Below are positions 8,693 through 17,676 of a DNA stretch of 64,000 bases, piece by piece. The stretch is from assembly GCF_007109225.1 (NCBI RefSeq), contig NZ_VJZK01000001.1:516731-580730 (forward strand). The letters run 5' to 3'. The notes beneath the pieces were generated by a model. It worked only from the letters and a program-made list of their open reading frames with translations, was not told the origin of the DNA and made no database searches. How positions within the stretch are numbered: position 1 is the first letter of the stretch; each line of letters opens with the position of its first letter. The stretch comes from Flavobacterium sp. GT3R68 (lineage in GTDB: Bacteria > Bacteroidota > Bacteroidia > Flavobacteriales > Flavobacteriaceae). The position numbers were made by a program, and so were the translations under genes.

Positions 8693-11600
8693 TTATTTCC
8701 TTATAAATTTCTTTGTCATTGATTTCTGACCGTCGTTTACTTCAAATAGATAAATTCCGGTTCCTAATTTGCTCACATCAATAGCATTTCCGGATAATTT
8801 ACCTGAATCTACCTGTTGTCCCAAATAGTTGATTACTCTGAAAGAAACTTCCCTGTTGTCTGCCATTCTAACATTAATGAATTCAGAAGTTGGATTTGGG
8901 TACATCGTATAATCAAAGATATTGTTTTCATAACCCAATTCTCCTGCTATAGTTGTATTGGTAGCTGCAATCGCCCCGCCGCCAATATTTACAGTATAAT
9001 CTTCCACTTCTCCATAAGAAAATGTTTCACATGCAGTTTGAGCGACACTATATTTCATAGAAACTCTCATTCTTGTTGTTCCGGCTAAAGCAGTTGTCGG
9101 TACAGTAAATGTACTTGTAAGATTAGTACTGACAGCAGAAGTTCCTGAAACAACTAGTTCTGTAGTGTCAAAAACTCCATTTTTATTATAATCAATCCAA
9201 ATTTTCCAATACTCAGTATAAGCAGCACCTGAGAAACCAGCACTAAATAAAATGGTATTTGAACCATAAGGTACATTACCCACTAAATTTGTGAAATTGC
9301 CATATCCTGCATTTCCTCCTGTAGTATTTGCAATACCTCCAATATTAACGTAGTCAATATATTCATCAGCAACACTGTTTCCTTTTGAAACACAGTAAGT
9401 AACTGTCGAAGCCTGTGTAGTTACATTTACCACATTACTGGATGCTGAAACATTTCCTGCAGCATCTTTTGCTTTGACAGAAAAAGTATAAGCTGTAGCG
9501 GCTGTTAATCCAGTTGCTGTATAGGTAGTTCCGGTTACTGTTGTTAAAAGAACGGCTCCTTTATAAACATTGTATCCTGTAACGCCAACATTGTCTGTAG
9601 AAGCTCCCCAAGATAGATTCGTTGTTGTAGTAGTGGTTCCAGAGGCAGTTAAGCTTGTAGGTGTAGAAGGAACAGTAGTGTCACCGGTTGCAGCACTTGT
9701 AGTTACATTTACAGCATTACTAACTGCTGATATATTTCCGGCTGCATCTTTTGCTTTTACAGTAAAAGTGTATGCGGTACTGGCAGTTAATCCAGTTACC
9801 GTATAGGTCAGTCCAGTTACTGTTGTCACCAAAGTGGCTCCGTTGTAAACATTATATCCTGTAACGGCTACATTATCAGTAGCGGCAGTCCATGATAAAT
9901 TTGTTGTAGTTGAAGTCGTACCGGCAGCTGCTAGATTTGTTGGCGCAGTTGGCGCAGTTACATCAGTCGCTCCAACATAAGCGGCTCCAACACCAACAGC
10001 GTAAAATGCATTTGTCGTGGCAATTACCTCTGCCGAACCTGCTCCATATAAATCCGTTGCAGCCTGGATTCCGTAGGCTCTGGCATTGGCATACGTTGAA
10101 TTTGCAGATAAATACACACTTTCCAGACGGTAAGCGATTCTTGCCGCTTTGTCGATCGTGATTCCAGTAACATTAAAGGCACTTCCGATATCATTGGTAC
10201 CTGATTTACCTACTGATAAAATATAAAACCAGTGGTTCAAAACTCCTGAATTGGTGTGTACTCCACATTGGTCATTAGCGTTTGAAGGCGTACAATTAAT
10301 ATTTACCCAATAGGTTCCGCCATAGGTGTCCGGCTGACCTTCGACATTAGGATTGCTCATCGAACGCAAAGCGGTATGGCCTGCTCTTCTTTCAATATCT
10401 TCTCCAATTAACCAAGTTGATTTTGTCGGCGCTGCTCGATATTCAATACAGGCACCCCAAATATCAGAGAAAGCCTCGTTCATAGCACCCGACTCCTTTT
10501 GGTATGCTAAATTTGCCGTAAACGTACAAACAGCATGTCCGATTTCGTGTCCGGCCACATCCATCGCGGTCAAAACATCAAAAACAGTTCCGCTTCCGTC
10601 GCCGTATGTCATCACGCTTCCATTCCAGAAAGCATTGTTGTTGTCCGGATATCCGGCAGCAATCAAGTTGTAATGAACATAACTTTTGATTTTTGCACCA
10701 GCATTATCATAACTGTTTCGACCATGAACTGCTGACCAATAATCATAGGTCATTTCAGCTCCCCAATGGGCATCCAATGCGCCATTGTCCTTGTTCGTAT
10801 TATTAAATTCGGCTGCGGTCCAGTTGTTATCGGCGTCGGTAAAATTCGTCGTTGGATAAGTCGCTGTCCTTGCCGAGTTATACGTCTGAACGCCTAATCC
10901 ACGGCTGGTATCTGATAATATATAAGAAGAACCGCTTAAAGTAGTTTGGATCGATTGCGTTCCGCTGTATCGCGTAGCCGCATTTGCAGCAACTACAACC
11001 GAAGTTTTTGCCTCAGGAGTTGTAACTTTAGTATGGCCGCCATGACTGTATTCGCCAAGATGCTTGATGGTTGCATTATAAAATAACGATTCTCCGGAAA
11101 CAGCGTCAATATAGATATCGCCTCTGCTTACCGGATTAGCCGCATAAATATCAAATTTATAGGCCAGTCTTACATTATTTTCTTTGTGTTTAGAGGCGCC
11201 ATTGTCCATTATTGGCACCAATACCAGTTCACCTGTTGGCTTTTGGTAATTCATTGCAGCTGCATCTGAGGGAACGTCCCAAAGATATTGTATGGCTCCA
11301 ATTTTTTTTACTGCATATTCCAATGCTTGTTGGGGTGATAGTTTAGGATTGGTATTTACATCCTCCATGTCATAAAATTCACCATTCATGGATTCCAATC
11401 TTCCTGATTTGGAATGCAACATGTAAGTAGCGAATTCCACTTTGATTCCTTTGTAATATTGTTGGAATTTTTCGTGAACAAATCCCAATTTATCAGATTC
11501 TGATTTGATTTTTGAAAAGGCGGAGTTTTCTTTAATGCCTAATTGATCTTTAAAAACCTGTTGCGAATCACCTGCTTTGTAAGACGATTTTTCGTTGAAG

Positions 11601-11737
11601 GTAATCAGTGTGGGTTTTCCATTTTGATCGGTTAACTTCTGCTTGACGTTTTTGTCGCCTTCCTGAGCCGACAATGTTAAGGCAAAAAAAGAGACTGCCA
11701 TCGAGAGGACAATTTTTCCTTGTAATTCTTTTTTCAT
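8693..11737 (-). CDS. M4 (thermolysin-family) metalloprotease with FN3, GEVED and T9SS domains
   Basis: A 1014-residue secreted zinc endopeptidase. Order: signal peptide (about 1-24); FTP/PepSY-type propeptide (about 30-215), expected to keep the enzyme inactive and be cut off; M4 catalytic domain (about 260-595); two FN3 modules; one GEVED module (YGEVEDYTVN); T9SS type A domain in the last ~70 residues. The zinc site is complete: HEIGH near residue 397-401 (two His and the catalytic Glu), NEAFSD about 20 residues later for the third ligand, and the active-site His in GVHTNSGVLNHWFY. Likely role: extracellular protein digestion for nutrition. Its C-terminal modules match those of the neighbour at 4615-8568, suggesting module exchange. 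Confidence 0.96.
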   Translation of the reverse strand: MKKELQGKIVLSMAVSFFALTLSAQEGDKNVKQKLTDQNGKPTLITFNEKSSYKAGDSQQVFKDQLGIKENSAFSKIKSESDKLGFVHEKFQQYYKGIKVEFATYMLHSKSGRLESMNGEFYDMEDVNTNPKLSPQQALEYAVKKIGAIQYLWDVPSDAAAMNYQKPTGELVLVPIMDNGASKHKENNVRLAYKFDIYAANPVSRGDIYIDAVSGESLFYNATIKHLGEYSHGGHTKVTTPEAKTSVVVAANAATRYSGTQSIQTTLSGSSYILSDTSRGLGVQTYNSARTATYPTTNFTDADNNWTAAEFNNTNKDNGALDAHWGAEMTYDYWSAVHGRNSYDNAGAKIKSYVHYNLIAAGYPDNNNAFWNGSVMTYGDGSGTVFDVLTAMDVAGHEIGHAVCTFTANLAYQKESGAMNEAFSDIWGACIEYRAAPTKSTWLIGEDIERRAGHTALRSMSNPNVEGQPDTYGGTYWVNINCTPSNANDQCGVHTNSGVLNHWFYILSVGKSGTNDIGSAFNVTGITIDKAARIAYRLESVYLSANSTYANARAYGIQAATDLYGAGSAEVIATTNAFYAVGVGAAYVGATDVTAPTAPTNLAAAGTTSTTTNLSWTAATDNVAVTGYNVYNGATLVTTVTGLTYTVTGLTASTAYTFTVKAKDAAGNISAVSNAVNVTTSAATGDTTVPSTPTSLTASGTTTTTTNLSWGASTDNVGVTGYNVYKGAVLLTTVTGTTYTATGLTAATAYTFSVKAKDAAGNVSASSNVVNVTTQASTVTYCVSKGNSVADEYIDYVNIGGIANTTGGNAGYGNFTNLVGNVPYGSNTILFSAGFSGAAYTEYWKIWIDYNKNGVFDTTELVVSGTSAVSTNLTSTFTVPTTALAGTTRMRVSMKYSVAQTACETFSYGEVEDYTVNIGGGAIAATNTTIAGELGYENNIFDYTMYPNPTSEFINVRMADNREVSFRVINYLGQQVDSGKLSGNAIDVSKLGTGIYLFEVNDGQKSMTKKFIRK

Positions 11738-11937
11738 TGGTTTGGTTTTTTGGTTGGTTAATAGCTGGTAAAACTATTTCATTATGGAGAGACCTTTTTA
11801 CGGTTTTTCCATAATTTTTGTTAAATTAACATAATATTTAAACATAAAATAAAATATTTATTAACTAAAAGAAGATTTAAGATTAAACGCGTCTTTTTAT
11901 CGACGAAGTGCATTTGATAAAAAACAGCCATAAAACA

Positions 11938-11966
11938 AAAAAACAACCCGGATGGAGTTGTTTTTT
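11938..11966 (-). terminator. Terminator downstream of scoB
   Basis: An A-run plus CAAC pairs with GTTG plus a T-run (arms about 11938-11947 and 11957-11966). It lies 23 nt beyond the minus-strand stop of scoB. The 11738-11988 gap otherwise holds only AT-rich upstream DNA for the protease gene. Confidence 0.7.
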
Positions 11967-11988
11967 GTAAGCTGGAAAATATCTTTTA

Positions 11989-12648
11989 TTAGTCAATCTG
12001 CATCTCCGGAATGGTTCCTTCAATAATTAAATCGGCTTCTGTTGCTGCAATAATATCGTCTACGGAGACTCCCGGAGCTCTTTCCAGTAATTGGAAACCT
12101 TTCGGCGTTATTTCCAAAACGGCTAACTCGGTCACCACTTTTTTCACGCATCCTACACCCGTTAATGGAAGCGTACATCGTTTAAGGATTTTGGATTCGC
12201 CGGCTTTGTTGACATGCATCATGGCCACGATGATATTTTCTGCAGAAGCCACCAGGTCCATGGCTCCGCCCATTCCTTTTACCATTTTTCCCGGAATTTT
12301 CCAATTGGCGATGTCGCCATTTTCGGAAACTTCCATGGCTCCTAAAATGGTTAAATCTACTTTTTGGGCACGTATCATACCGAAGCTGAAAGCCGAATCA
12401 AAGAAACTGGCCCCATCTAATGTGGTAATGGTTTGTTTACCCGCGTTGATGATGTCGGCGTCTTCTTCTCCTTCAAATGGGAAAGGCCCCATCCCTAAAA
12501 CTCCGTTTTCACTTTGAAATTCCACTGCAATATCATGACGGACATAATTGGCTACCAATGTTGGGATTCCAATCCCTAAATTTACAAAATAACCATCTTT
12601 AACTTCTTTGGCGATTCTTTTTGCAATTTGATTTTTATCTAAAGCCAT
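11989..12648 (-). CDS. scoB: 3-oxoacid CoA-transferase subunit B
   Basis: The 219-residue beta subunit of a class I CoA-transferase, which moves CoA from succinyl-CoA to acetoacetate or a similar 3-oxoacid in ketone and amino-acid catabolism. The catalytic glutamate lies in the conserved FQSENGVLGMGP. GKMVKGMGGAMDLV and TLPLTGVGCV are further family signatures. There is no signal peptide, so it is cytosolic. The start is 2 nt after the scoA stop, so the two subunits are surely co-transcribed and perhaps translationally coupled. Full length for the family. The exact acyl substrate cannot be told from sequence. Confidence 0.95.
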   Translation of the reverse strand: MALDKNQIAKRIAKEVKDGYFVNLGIGIPTLVANYVRHDIAVEFQSENGVLGMGPFPFEGEEDADIINAGKQTITTLDGASFFDSAFSFGMIRAQKVDLTILGAMEVSENGDIANWKIPGKMVKGMGGAMDLVASAENIIVAMMHVNKAGESKILKRCTLPLTGVGCVKKVVTELAVLEITPKGFQLLERAPGVSVDDIIAATEADLIIEGTIPEMQID

Positions 12649-12650
12649 GA

Positions 12651-13352
12651 TTACTCTCTTTTACGGGTTGTGCGTTGTTCAATTCTCTTTTCAAATTTTT
12701 CGCCTTGGAAGATACGCTGTATCATGATTCCTGGCATATGGATTTGATTTGGATCTAATGTCCCTGCAGGCACCAATTCCTCCACCTCAGCGATAGTGAT
12801 TTTGGCGGCCCCGGCCATACAAGCGTTAAAATTACGCGCCGTTCCCTTGAAGATTAAATTTCCTGCTTCATCCCCTTTCCAGGCTTTGACAATGGAGAAA
12901 TCAGCTTTGTAGGCCAATTCCATCACGTGCATTTTACCGTTGAATTCTCGGGCTTCCTTTCCTTCGGCAACTTCAGTTCCGTAGCCGGCTGGCGTAAAAA
13001 AAGCTGGAATTCCGGCCTGTGCCGCACGACATTTTTCGGCCAAAGTTCCCTGAGGCGTCAATTCGACATCCAGTTCTCCGGAAAGCATCTGGCGTTCAAA
13101 TTCCGCATTTTCCCCTACGTAAGAAGAAATCATTTTTTTGATTTGTTTTTTTTGTAATAGCAATCCCAAACCAAAATCATCTACACCAGCATTGTTGGAA
13201 ATGCAGGTCAAATCTTTGGTTTCTTTAATTACCAGTTCGGCAATACTGTTCTCGGGAATTCCGCAAAGGCCGAATCCGCCAAGCATAATGGTCATTCCGT
13301 CTTCAATTCCCTGAAGGGCTTCTTGTACGTTGTTTACTTTTTTGTTGATCAT
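12651..13352 (-). CDS. scoA: 3-oxoacid CoA-transferase subunit A
   Basis: The 233-residue alpha subunit partner of scoB. Family signatures include [15 protein letters not shown] near the N terminus (CoA-binding glycine-rich loop), [17 protein letters not shown], and [16 protein letters not shown]. The start codon at 13352 lies only 8-10 nt after a dispersed palindromic element whose A-rich end forms the translation leader. The upstream neighbour on the same strand is the class A penicillin-binding protein, whose stop codon is just before that element, so read-through from the ricT-gldH operon is possible. Confidence 0.95.
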   Translation of the reverse strand: MINKKVNNVQEALQGIEDGMTIMLGGFGLCGIPENSIAELVIKETKDLTCISNNAGVDDFGLGLLLQKKQIKKMISSYVGENAEFERQMLSGELDVELTPQGTLAEKCRAAQAGIPAFFTPAGYGTEVAEGKEAREFNGKMHVMELAYKADFSIVKAWKGDEAGNLIFKGTARNFNACMAGAAKITIAEVEELVPAGTLDPNQIHMPGIMIQRIFQGEKFEKRIEQRTTRKRE

Positions 13353-13360
13353 ACGGTATT

Positions 13361-13431
13361 TTTTAGCCCGGATGGAAGCGGCATCCCACGCTTTTTTTGC
13401 GTGGATACAGCGTACAGCCGGAATAGCTTCT
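13361..13431 (-). repeat. Dispersed palindromic element, copy 1
   Basis: On the minus strand it begins AGAAGCTATTCCGGC and ends CATCCGGGCTAAAAAA. The inner hairpin pairs ATCCCACGC (13383-13391) with GCGTGGAT (13399-13406), leaving one base of the longer arm bulged, around a T7 loop. The inner stem is the same as in copy 3 at 26740. It fills the gap between the penicillin-binding protein stop and the scoA start. Confidence 0.85.
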
Positions 13432-13439
13432 AATAAATA

Positions 13440-15740
13440 TTATAATTCAAATTCTTCGGTACTTTGTTCGATGTCGGTTGTGTCTTTTACGGCTGCAGGG
13501 CGGGACCAACAGTCTACTTTTATCGAAAGATTATCGGGTCTTTCGAATTCTTCTTTGGAAACGGTCAGATCTTTATCCTCGTAATTTTTTTTCATGAAAA
13601 GTCCCCAAATCGGTAGAGCCGCTACAGCTCCCTGTCCATAGGTAATACTCTTGAAACGGGCGGAACGGTCTTCGCATCCAACCCAAACGCCGGTTACCAG
13701 ATTAGGAACCATTCCCATGAACCAACCATCGGATTGATTTTGTGTAGTACCTGTTTTTCCTGCAATAGGGTTCGTGAACATATAGGGATAACCGGTTACT
13801 CTTTCATAACCATAGCCACCTCCTTGTGTTCTCAATCGCGATCCGGTGCCTTCCTGCGTTACACCTTCCAATAATTTGACAATGGCAAAGGCGATGTCTT
13901 TGTTTAAAACGTCATGGGACTCCGGAATAGGTTCGTAGATAACGACGCCGTTTTTATCTTCTATACGGGTAATGAATTGCGGTTTAATGTATACGCCCTG
14001 ATTCGCAAAAGTGCTGAAGGCTGCCACCATATCGTGAACTGTGATTTCAACAGCTCCCAACGCAATGGACGGCTGAACCGGGATTTCAGATTTAACCCCT
14101 AATTTATGGGTCAATTCTACCACCGCTTCCGGGCCTACTTTATCTATTAATTTAGCAGAAACCGTGTTGATGGAATTTGCCAGTGCCTTTTTCAAAGTCA
14201 CCATTCCGCGGTACTTATTGTCGGAATTGCTTGGTGTCCAGGTTTCTGTTACGTGGTGCCTTCCTACCGGAATAGTAAAAGGGGAGTCAATAATGGAATC
14301 ACACGGAGACATGTTCAGTTGTTCGATAGCGGTTGCATACACAAACGGTTTGAAGGTCGATCCTACTTGTCTTGCGCCCTGACCTACGTGATCGTATTGG
14401 AAATATTTGTAATTGATTCCGCCCACCCATGCTTTTACATGTCCGGTCTGTGGCTCCATGGCCATTAATCCGGATTGTAAATAGTGCTTGTAATAACGGA
14501 TGGAATCCATTGGAGTCATGACGGTATCTTTTTCGCCTTTCCAGGTGAAAACAGTCATGCTTGTTTTAATGTCAAAAGATTTGATGATTTCGTCATCGCT
14601 CATATCCTGTGCTTTCAGAACTCTCCATCTTTCGGAAGATTTCATTGCCTGATTCAGGATTTTTTGCGTTTCCACATTAGAAAGGTTTACAAAGGGCGCA
14701 TTCTTATTGGTTTTTGACTGGATGAAAAATTCTTTCTGAAGATTGGTAAGGTGCTCGGTCACGGCATCCTCTGCATGCTGTTGCATACGGGAATCAATAG
14801 TGGTGTAAATTTTCAGACCGTCCTTGTAAATATCATATTCGGAGCCATCCGCTTTTTTATTGTCCTTTACCCAATTTTTCATGAACTCACGCAAGTATTC
14901 CCTAAAATAAGTTCCAATTCCTTCTTTATGACTTTCCGGGTGAAAGTTCAAAACGATTGGTTCTTTTTCTAAACTAGCTTTAGCGGCGGGTTCCAGAAAA
15001 TCGTTTTTTACCATTTGGCCTAAAACAGTATTTCTTCGGGCGGTTACTTTTTCCAATCGACGTACCGGATTGAAAAGTGACGGGTTTTTCAACATCCCGA
15101 CCAACATGGCGCTTTCGTTGATCGATAAATCGCGGGGTTCTTTGCCAAAATAAACTTTAGCTGCCGAACGGATTCCGACTGCGGTGTTAACAAAATCAGC
15201 CTTGTTGAGGTACATGGCAATGATTTCGTTTTTAGTGTATTGTCTTTCCAGACGAATGGCGATTATCCATTCTTTGGCTTTTTGTATGATTCGAAATGGC
15301 AAGAATCGAGATCCTTCGCCGTGGAATAATTGCTTGGCCAACTGTTGGGTTAGTGTACTGGCCCCGCCACTGGTCCCTAAACTGGCAACAGCCCTCATTG
15401 TTCCCCTGCCGTCGATACCGGCATGCTCATAGAAACGCTCGTCTTCGGTTGCGACTAAAGCGTCAACAAGATGTTTAGGTAAATCTTTGTATTTGATTGA
15501 AGTCCGGTTTTCGTTGTAGAACTTTCCGATAGTTACTCCGTCAGAAGAAATTACTTCGGTAGCCAAATTGGAGTCCGGATTTTCAAGATCTTCAAAGGAA
15601 GGCATAAATCCCAAAAGCCCCCAAGAGGCAAAGAGGAAAAAAAGTGCCAATGCTCCCATGCCATAGAAGAAAATTCTCCAGAACTTCCTTTGATAATGGG
15701 CGATATCTTTGGTTTGGTTGGTGTTTTTTTTAGTAACCAT
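13440..15740 (-). CDS. mrcA: Class A penicillin-binding protein (PBP1A type)
   Basis: A 766-residue bifunctional peptidoglycan synthase. There is a cytosolic tail, then one membrane helix (about 27-50). The GT51 glycosyltransferase domain has the catalytic EDERFYEHAGID and STLTQQLAKQL motifs. The transpeptidase domain has all three motifs: STFK (in GSTFKPFVYATAIE), SIN, and KTGT (GKTGTTQNQSDGWFMG). Nothing essential is missing and the length is normal. The symbol is by analogy with E. coli PBP1A. The start is 5 nt after the gldH stop, so it is the third gene of ricT-gldH-PBP. This places cell-wall synthesis next to a gliding/T9SS gene. Confidence 0.95.
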   Translation of the reverse strand: MVTKKNTNQTKDIAHYQRKFWRIFFYGMGALALFFLFASWGLLGFMPSFEDLENPDSNLATEVISSDGVTIGKFYNENRTSIKYKDLPKHLVDALVATEDERFYEHAGIDGRGTMRAVASLGTSGGASTLTQQLAKQLFHGEGSRFLPFRIIQKAKEWIIAIRLERQYTKNEIIAMYLNKADFVNTAVGIRSAAKVYFGKEPRDLSINESAMLVGMLKNPSLFNPVRRLEKVTARRNTVLGQMVKNDFLEPAAKASLEKEPIVLNFHPESHKEGIGTYFREYLREFMKNWVKDNKKADGSEYDIYKDGLKIYTTIDSRMQQHAEDAVTEHLTNLQKEFFIQSKTNKNAPFVNLSNVETQKILNQAMKSSERWRVLKAQDMSDDEIIKSFDIKTSMTVFTWKGEKDTVMTPMDSIRYYKHYLQSGLMAMEPQTGHVKAWVGGINYKYFQYDHVGQGARQVGSTFKPFVYATAIEQLNMSPCDSIIDSPFTIPVGRHHVTETWTPSNSDNKYRGMVTLKKALANSINTVSAKLIDKVGPEAVVELTHKLGVKSEIPVQPSIALGAVEITVHDMVAAFSTFANQGVYIKPQFITRIEDKNGVVIYEPIPESHDVLNKDIAFAIVKLLEGVTQEGTGSRLRTQGGGYGYERVTGYPYMFTNPIAGKTGTTQNQSDGWFMGMVPNLVTGVWVGCEDRSARFKSITYGQGAVAALPIWGLFMKKNYEDKDLTVSKEEFERPDNLSIKVDCWSRPAAVKDTTDIEQSTEEFEL

Positions 15741-15745
15741 ATTTT

Positions 15746-16231
15746 TTATTCTAGTGATTCTATTCTAAAGCCGACTTGGGTAATGCCTTCGAGATTTTCG
15801 ACGCCAACCACTTTTCCGGTTTGACGCACGGCTTGCTTGATGAGTACTTTGTTTTTCTTTGAAGATTTAAACTGAACACCGCTTTTATAGAAGAGCTTGC
15901 TTTCCTTGATATCTGAAAAACCGTCTCCAAGCAATGTTCCGTCAGGCTCGGCCATCAGATATTCCAGGGTATCGACCTTGGTTAATCCGTCCGGCTGCTC
16001 CAAGGCAACAATCAGGAATAAATTATTAAATTTATAACCGTCATTGGCCCTTAAATTGACAAACAGATTGTACTTTTTGGTCGTATCCATTTCAGGCAGA
16101 TTAAACTCAACAACAGTTTTTTTATTCCAGGCGTCTCCCACCGATTTGTATTCGTCAAAGACTCTTTTTTTATCACAAGAAAACAAGAGTCCGGCAATCA
16201 GTATAAAAAGGATACTATTTTTTAGGCTCAT
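15746..16231 (-). CDS. gldH: Gliding motility lipoprotein GldH
   Basis: A 161-residue lipoprotein. The lipobox LLFSC at about residues 15-19 places it in the membrane facing the periplasm. The body (DEYKSVGDAWNKKTVVEFNLPEMD, NLFVNLRANDGYKFNNLFLIV) matches GldH, which is needed for gliding in Flavobacterium johnsoniae and is tied to the T9SS machinery. The start overlaps the end of ricT by 17 nt, and PBP1A begins 5 nt after it, so expression is probably coupled. Its presence suggests the organism glides or at least has the associated secretion system. Confidence 0.93.
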   Translation of the reverse strand: MSLKNSILFILIAGLLFSCDKKRVFDEYKSVGDAWNKKTVVEFNLPEMDTTKKYNLFVNLRANDGYKFNNLFLIVALEQPDGLTKVDTLEYLMAEPDGTLLGDGFSDIKESKLFYKSGVQFKSSKKNKVLIKQAVRQTGKVVGVENLEGITQVGFRIESLE

Positions 16232-17516
16232 TTTTATTAATGGGTTTTATCTTATTTTCGTTTGGCCTGATTTTATTGTCCGGGCGAGGTTTGTTATCTG
16301 CCGGACGGTTTTCATTCGGCTTAATTTTATTGTCGCCAGGTTTTCTGTTTGTTGCAGGTTTGGTAGCTGCTGCCGCATTTTCAGTAACCGGTTTGCGTTT
16401 GCTGTTTGGTTTTTTCTTCTTTTTCGGCTGATCGAAACGTGTTAAACTTTCCTGGCCCATTGCGTTATTGAAGTCTTTTTCAGGAGTTACAGTGATTTCG
16501 ATAGCATAGTCTTCCAATGAAGAAACTTTATTCTTCAATTTATTTTCGGCCATGATTTCTTTCACCTGCTCTATTTTCAAGATGTGCCAGTTGGCAAAAT
16601 TATTGGTGTAGGCAAACCACATCAAGCCTTTAAAGATATCCTGTTTTTGGCAGATAGCATCGCCTTTTTCGGTCACTAATTTGGTTTCGAATTCCGGGAA
16701 TCCCTGTAATGCATCCATATAAGTATCCAGCTCGTAGTTCAGACAACACTTTAGTTTTCCGCATTGTCCGGCTAGTTTTTGTGGATTCAAAGACAATTGC
16801 TGGTAACGGGCTGCAGAGGTATTAACACTCCTGAAGTCGGTTAGCCAAGTGGAACAACACAATTCTCTTCCGCATGAACCGATACCACCTAAACGGGCCG
16901 CTTCCTGACGGAAACCTACTTGTTTCATTTCAACTCTGGTGCTGAATTCTTTGGCGAAATCCTTAATCAAAAGACGGAAGTCAATCCGGTCGTTTGCGGT
17001 ATAATAAAAAGTTGCTTTTGAACCGTCACCCTGGAATTCAATATCGGAAATCTTCATTTCCAATTTTTGGGAGATTGCCAATTCACGGGCCCTTACTTTC
17101 ATCGGTTCTTCCCTGTTTCGGGCAGTTGACCAAATGTCAATATCTTTTTGGGAAGCTTTTCTATAGATTTTCGGGACGTCACTACTGGTATGATTCACTC
17201 CTTTTTTCTTCATTTGGATTTTTACCAATTCTCCGGTCAGCGTAACAATTCCGACGTCATGACCCGGCGAGGCCTCAGTGGCTACAATATCTCCGATGCT
17301 TAACGTTAATTTTTCGGTATTGCGGTAAAATTCTTTTCTGCCATTCTTGAAACGGACTTCGACGCAGTCAAATGGTGCCTCGCCCGTTGGTAAACTCATA
17401 TTTGAAAGCCAATCGAAAACAGTTAATTTGTTGCAGCTATCGGTGCCGCAAGTCCCATTATTTTTACAACCCTTTGGTGCGCCACCATCAGAAGTTGAAC
17501 AACTTGTACATGCCAT
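16215..17516 (-). CDS. ricT: RicT/PSP1-domain protein
   Basis: A 433-residue cytosolic PSP1-family protein (RicT/YaaT). The N terminus is unusually Cys-rich (Cys at about 3, 6, 17, 23 and 28). The PSP1 core (about 45-320) carries the family signature VEMKQVGFRQEAARLGGIG followed by CGRELCCSTWL and CGKLKCCLNYE, the Cys positions tied to an iron-sulfur cluster in Bacillus Ric proteins. In Bacillus, Ric proteins aid mRNA maturation, and no RicA or RicF partner is visible here. The last ~80 residues are a low-complexity Lys/Pro/Asn tail (DNKIKPNENRP-like units) in which gldH begins. A promoter with TTTG, 21 nt and TATCTTTA lies upstream. Confidence 0.92.
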   Translation of the reverse strand: MACTSCSTSDGGAPKGCKNNGTCGTDSCNKLTVFDWLSNMSLPTGEAPFDCVEVRFKNGRKEFYRNTEKLTLSIGDIVATEASPGHDVGIVTLTGELVKIQMKKKGVNHTSSDVPKIYRKASQKDIDIWSTARNREEPMKVRARELAISQKLEMKISDIEFQGDGSKATFYYTANDRIDFRLLIKDFAKEFSTRVEMKQVGFRQEAARLGGIGSCGRELCCSTWLTDFRSVNTSAARYQQLSLNPQKLAGQCGKLKCCLNYELDTYMDALQGFPEFETKLVTEKGDAICQKQDIFKGLMWFAYTNNFANWHILKIEQVKEIMAENKLKNKVSSLEDYAIEITVTPEKDFNNAMGQESLTRFDQPKKKKKPNSKRKPVTENAAAATKPATNRKPGDNKIKPNENRPADNKPRPDNKIRPNENKIKPINKNEPKK

Positions 17517-17572
17517 AATTTTATATGTAGTGTTGTGACGGGCACAACTTAAGTTCGTAAGATATTAATTTG

Positions 17573-17605
17573 TAAAGATAGTATTTTTTAGTTTTAAGTT
17601 ACAAA
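17573..17605 (-). promoter_or_regulatory. Promoter of the ricT-gldH-PBP1A operon
   Basis: On the minus strand TTTG (17605-17602), a 21-nt spacer and TATCTTTA (17580-17573) fit the Bacteroidota consensus TTTG-N19-TAnnTTTG with one mismatch. The leader would be about 50 nt. Confidence 0.6.
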
Positions 17606-17676
17606 GATTGAAACGGCTAAAAAAGCATAAAATTGTAATAAAAAAAGCAGCCTGAAGTGGGCCGATGTAAATGTTT

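Noticed and set aside
12011..12517. 168-codon open frame antisense to scoB
   Set aside because: It runs opposite a clearly conserved gene; codon composition is the mirror of scoB and no promoter or family pattern was seen.
13361..13431. Integron attC site
   Set aside because: There are no GTTRRRY/RYYYAAC boxes and no integrase or cassette array; the shared ends differ from attC.
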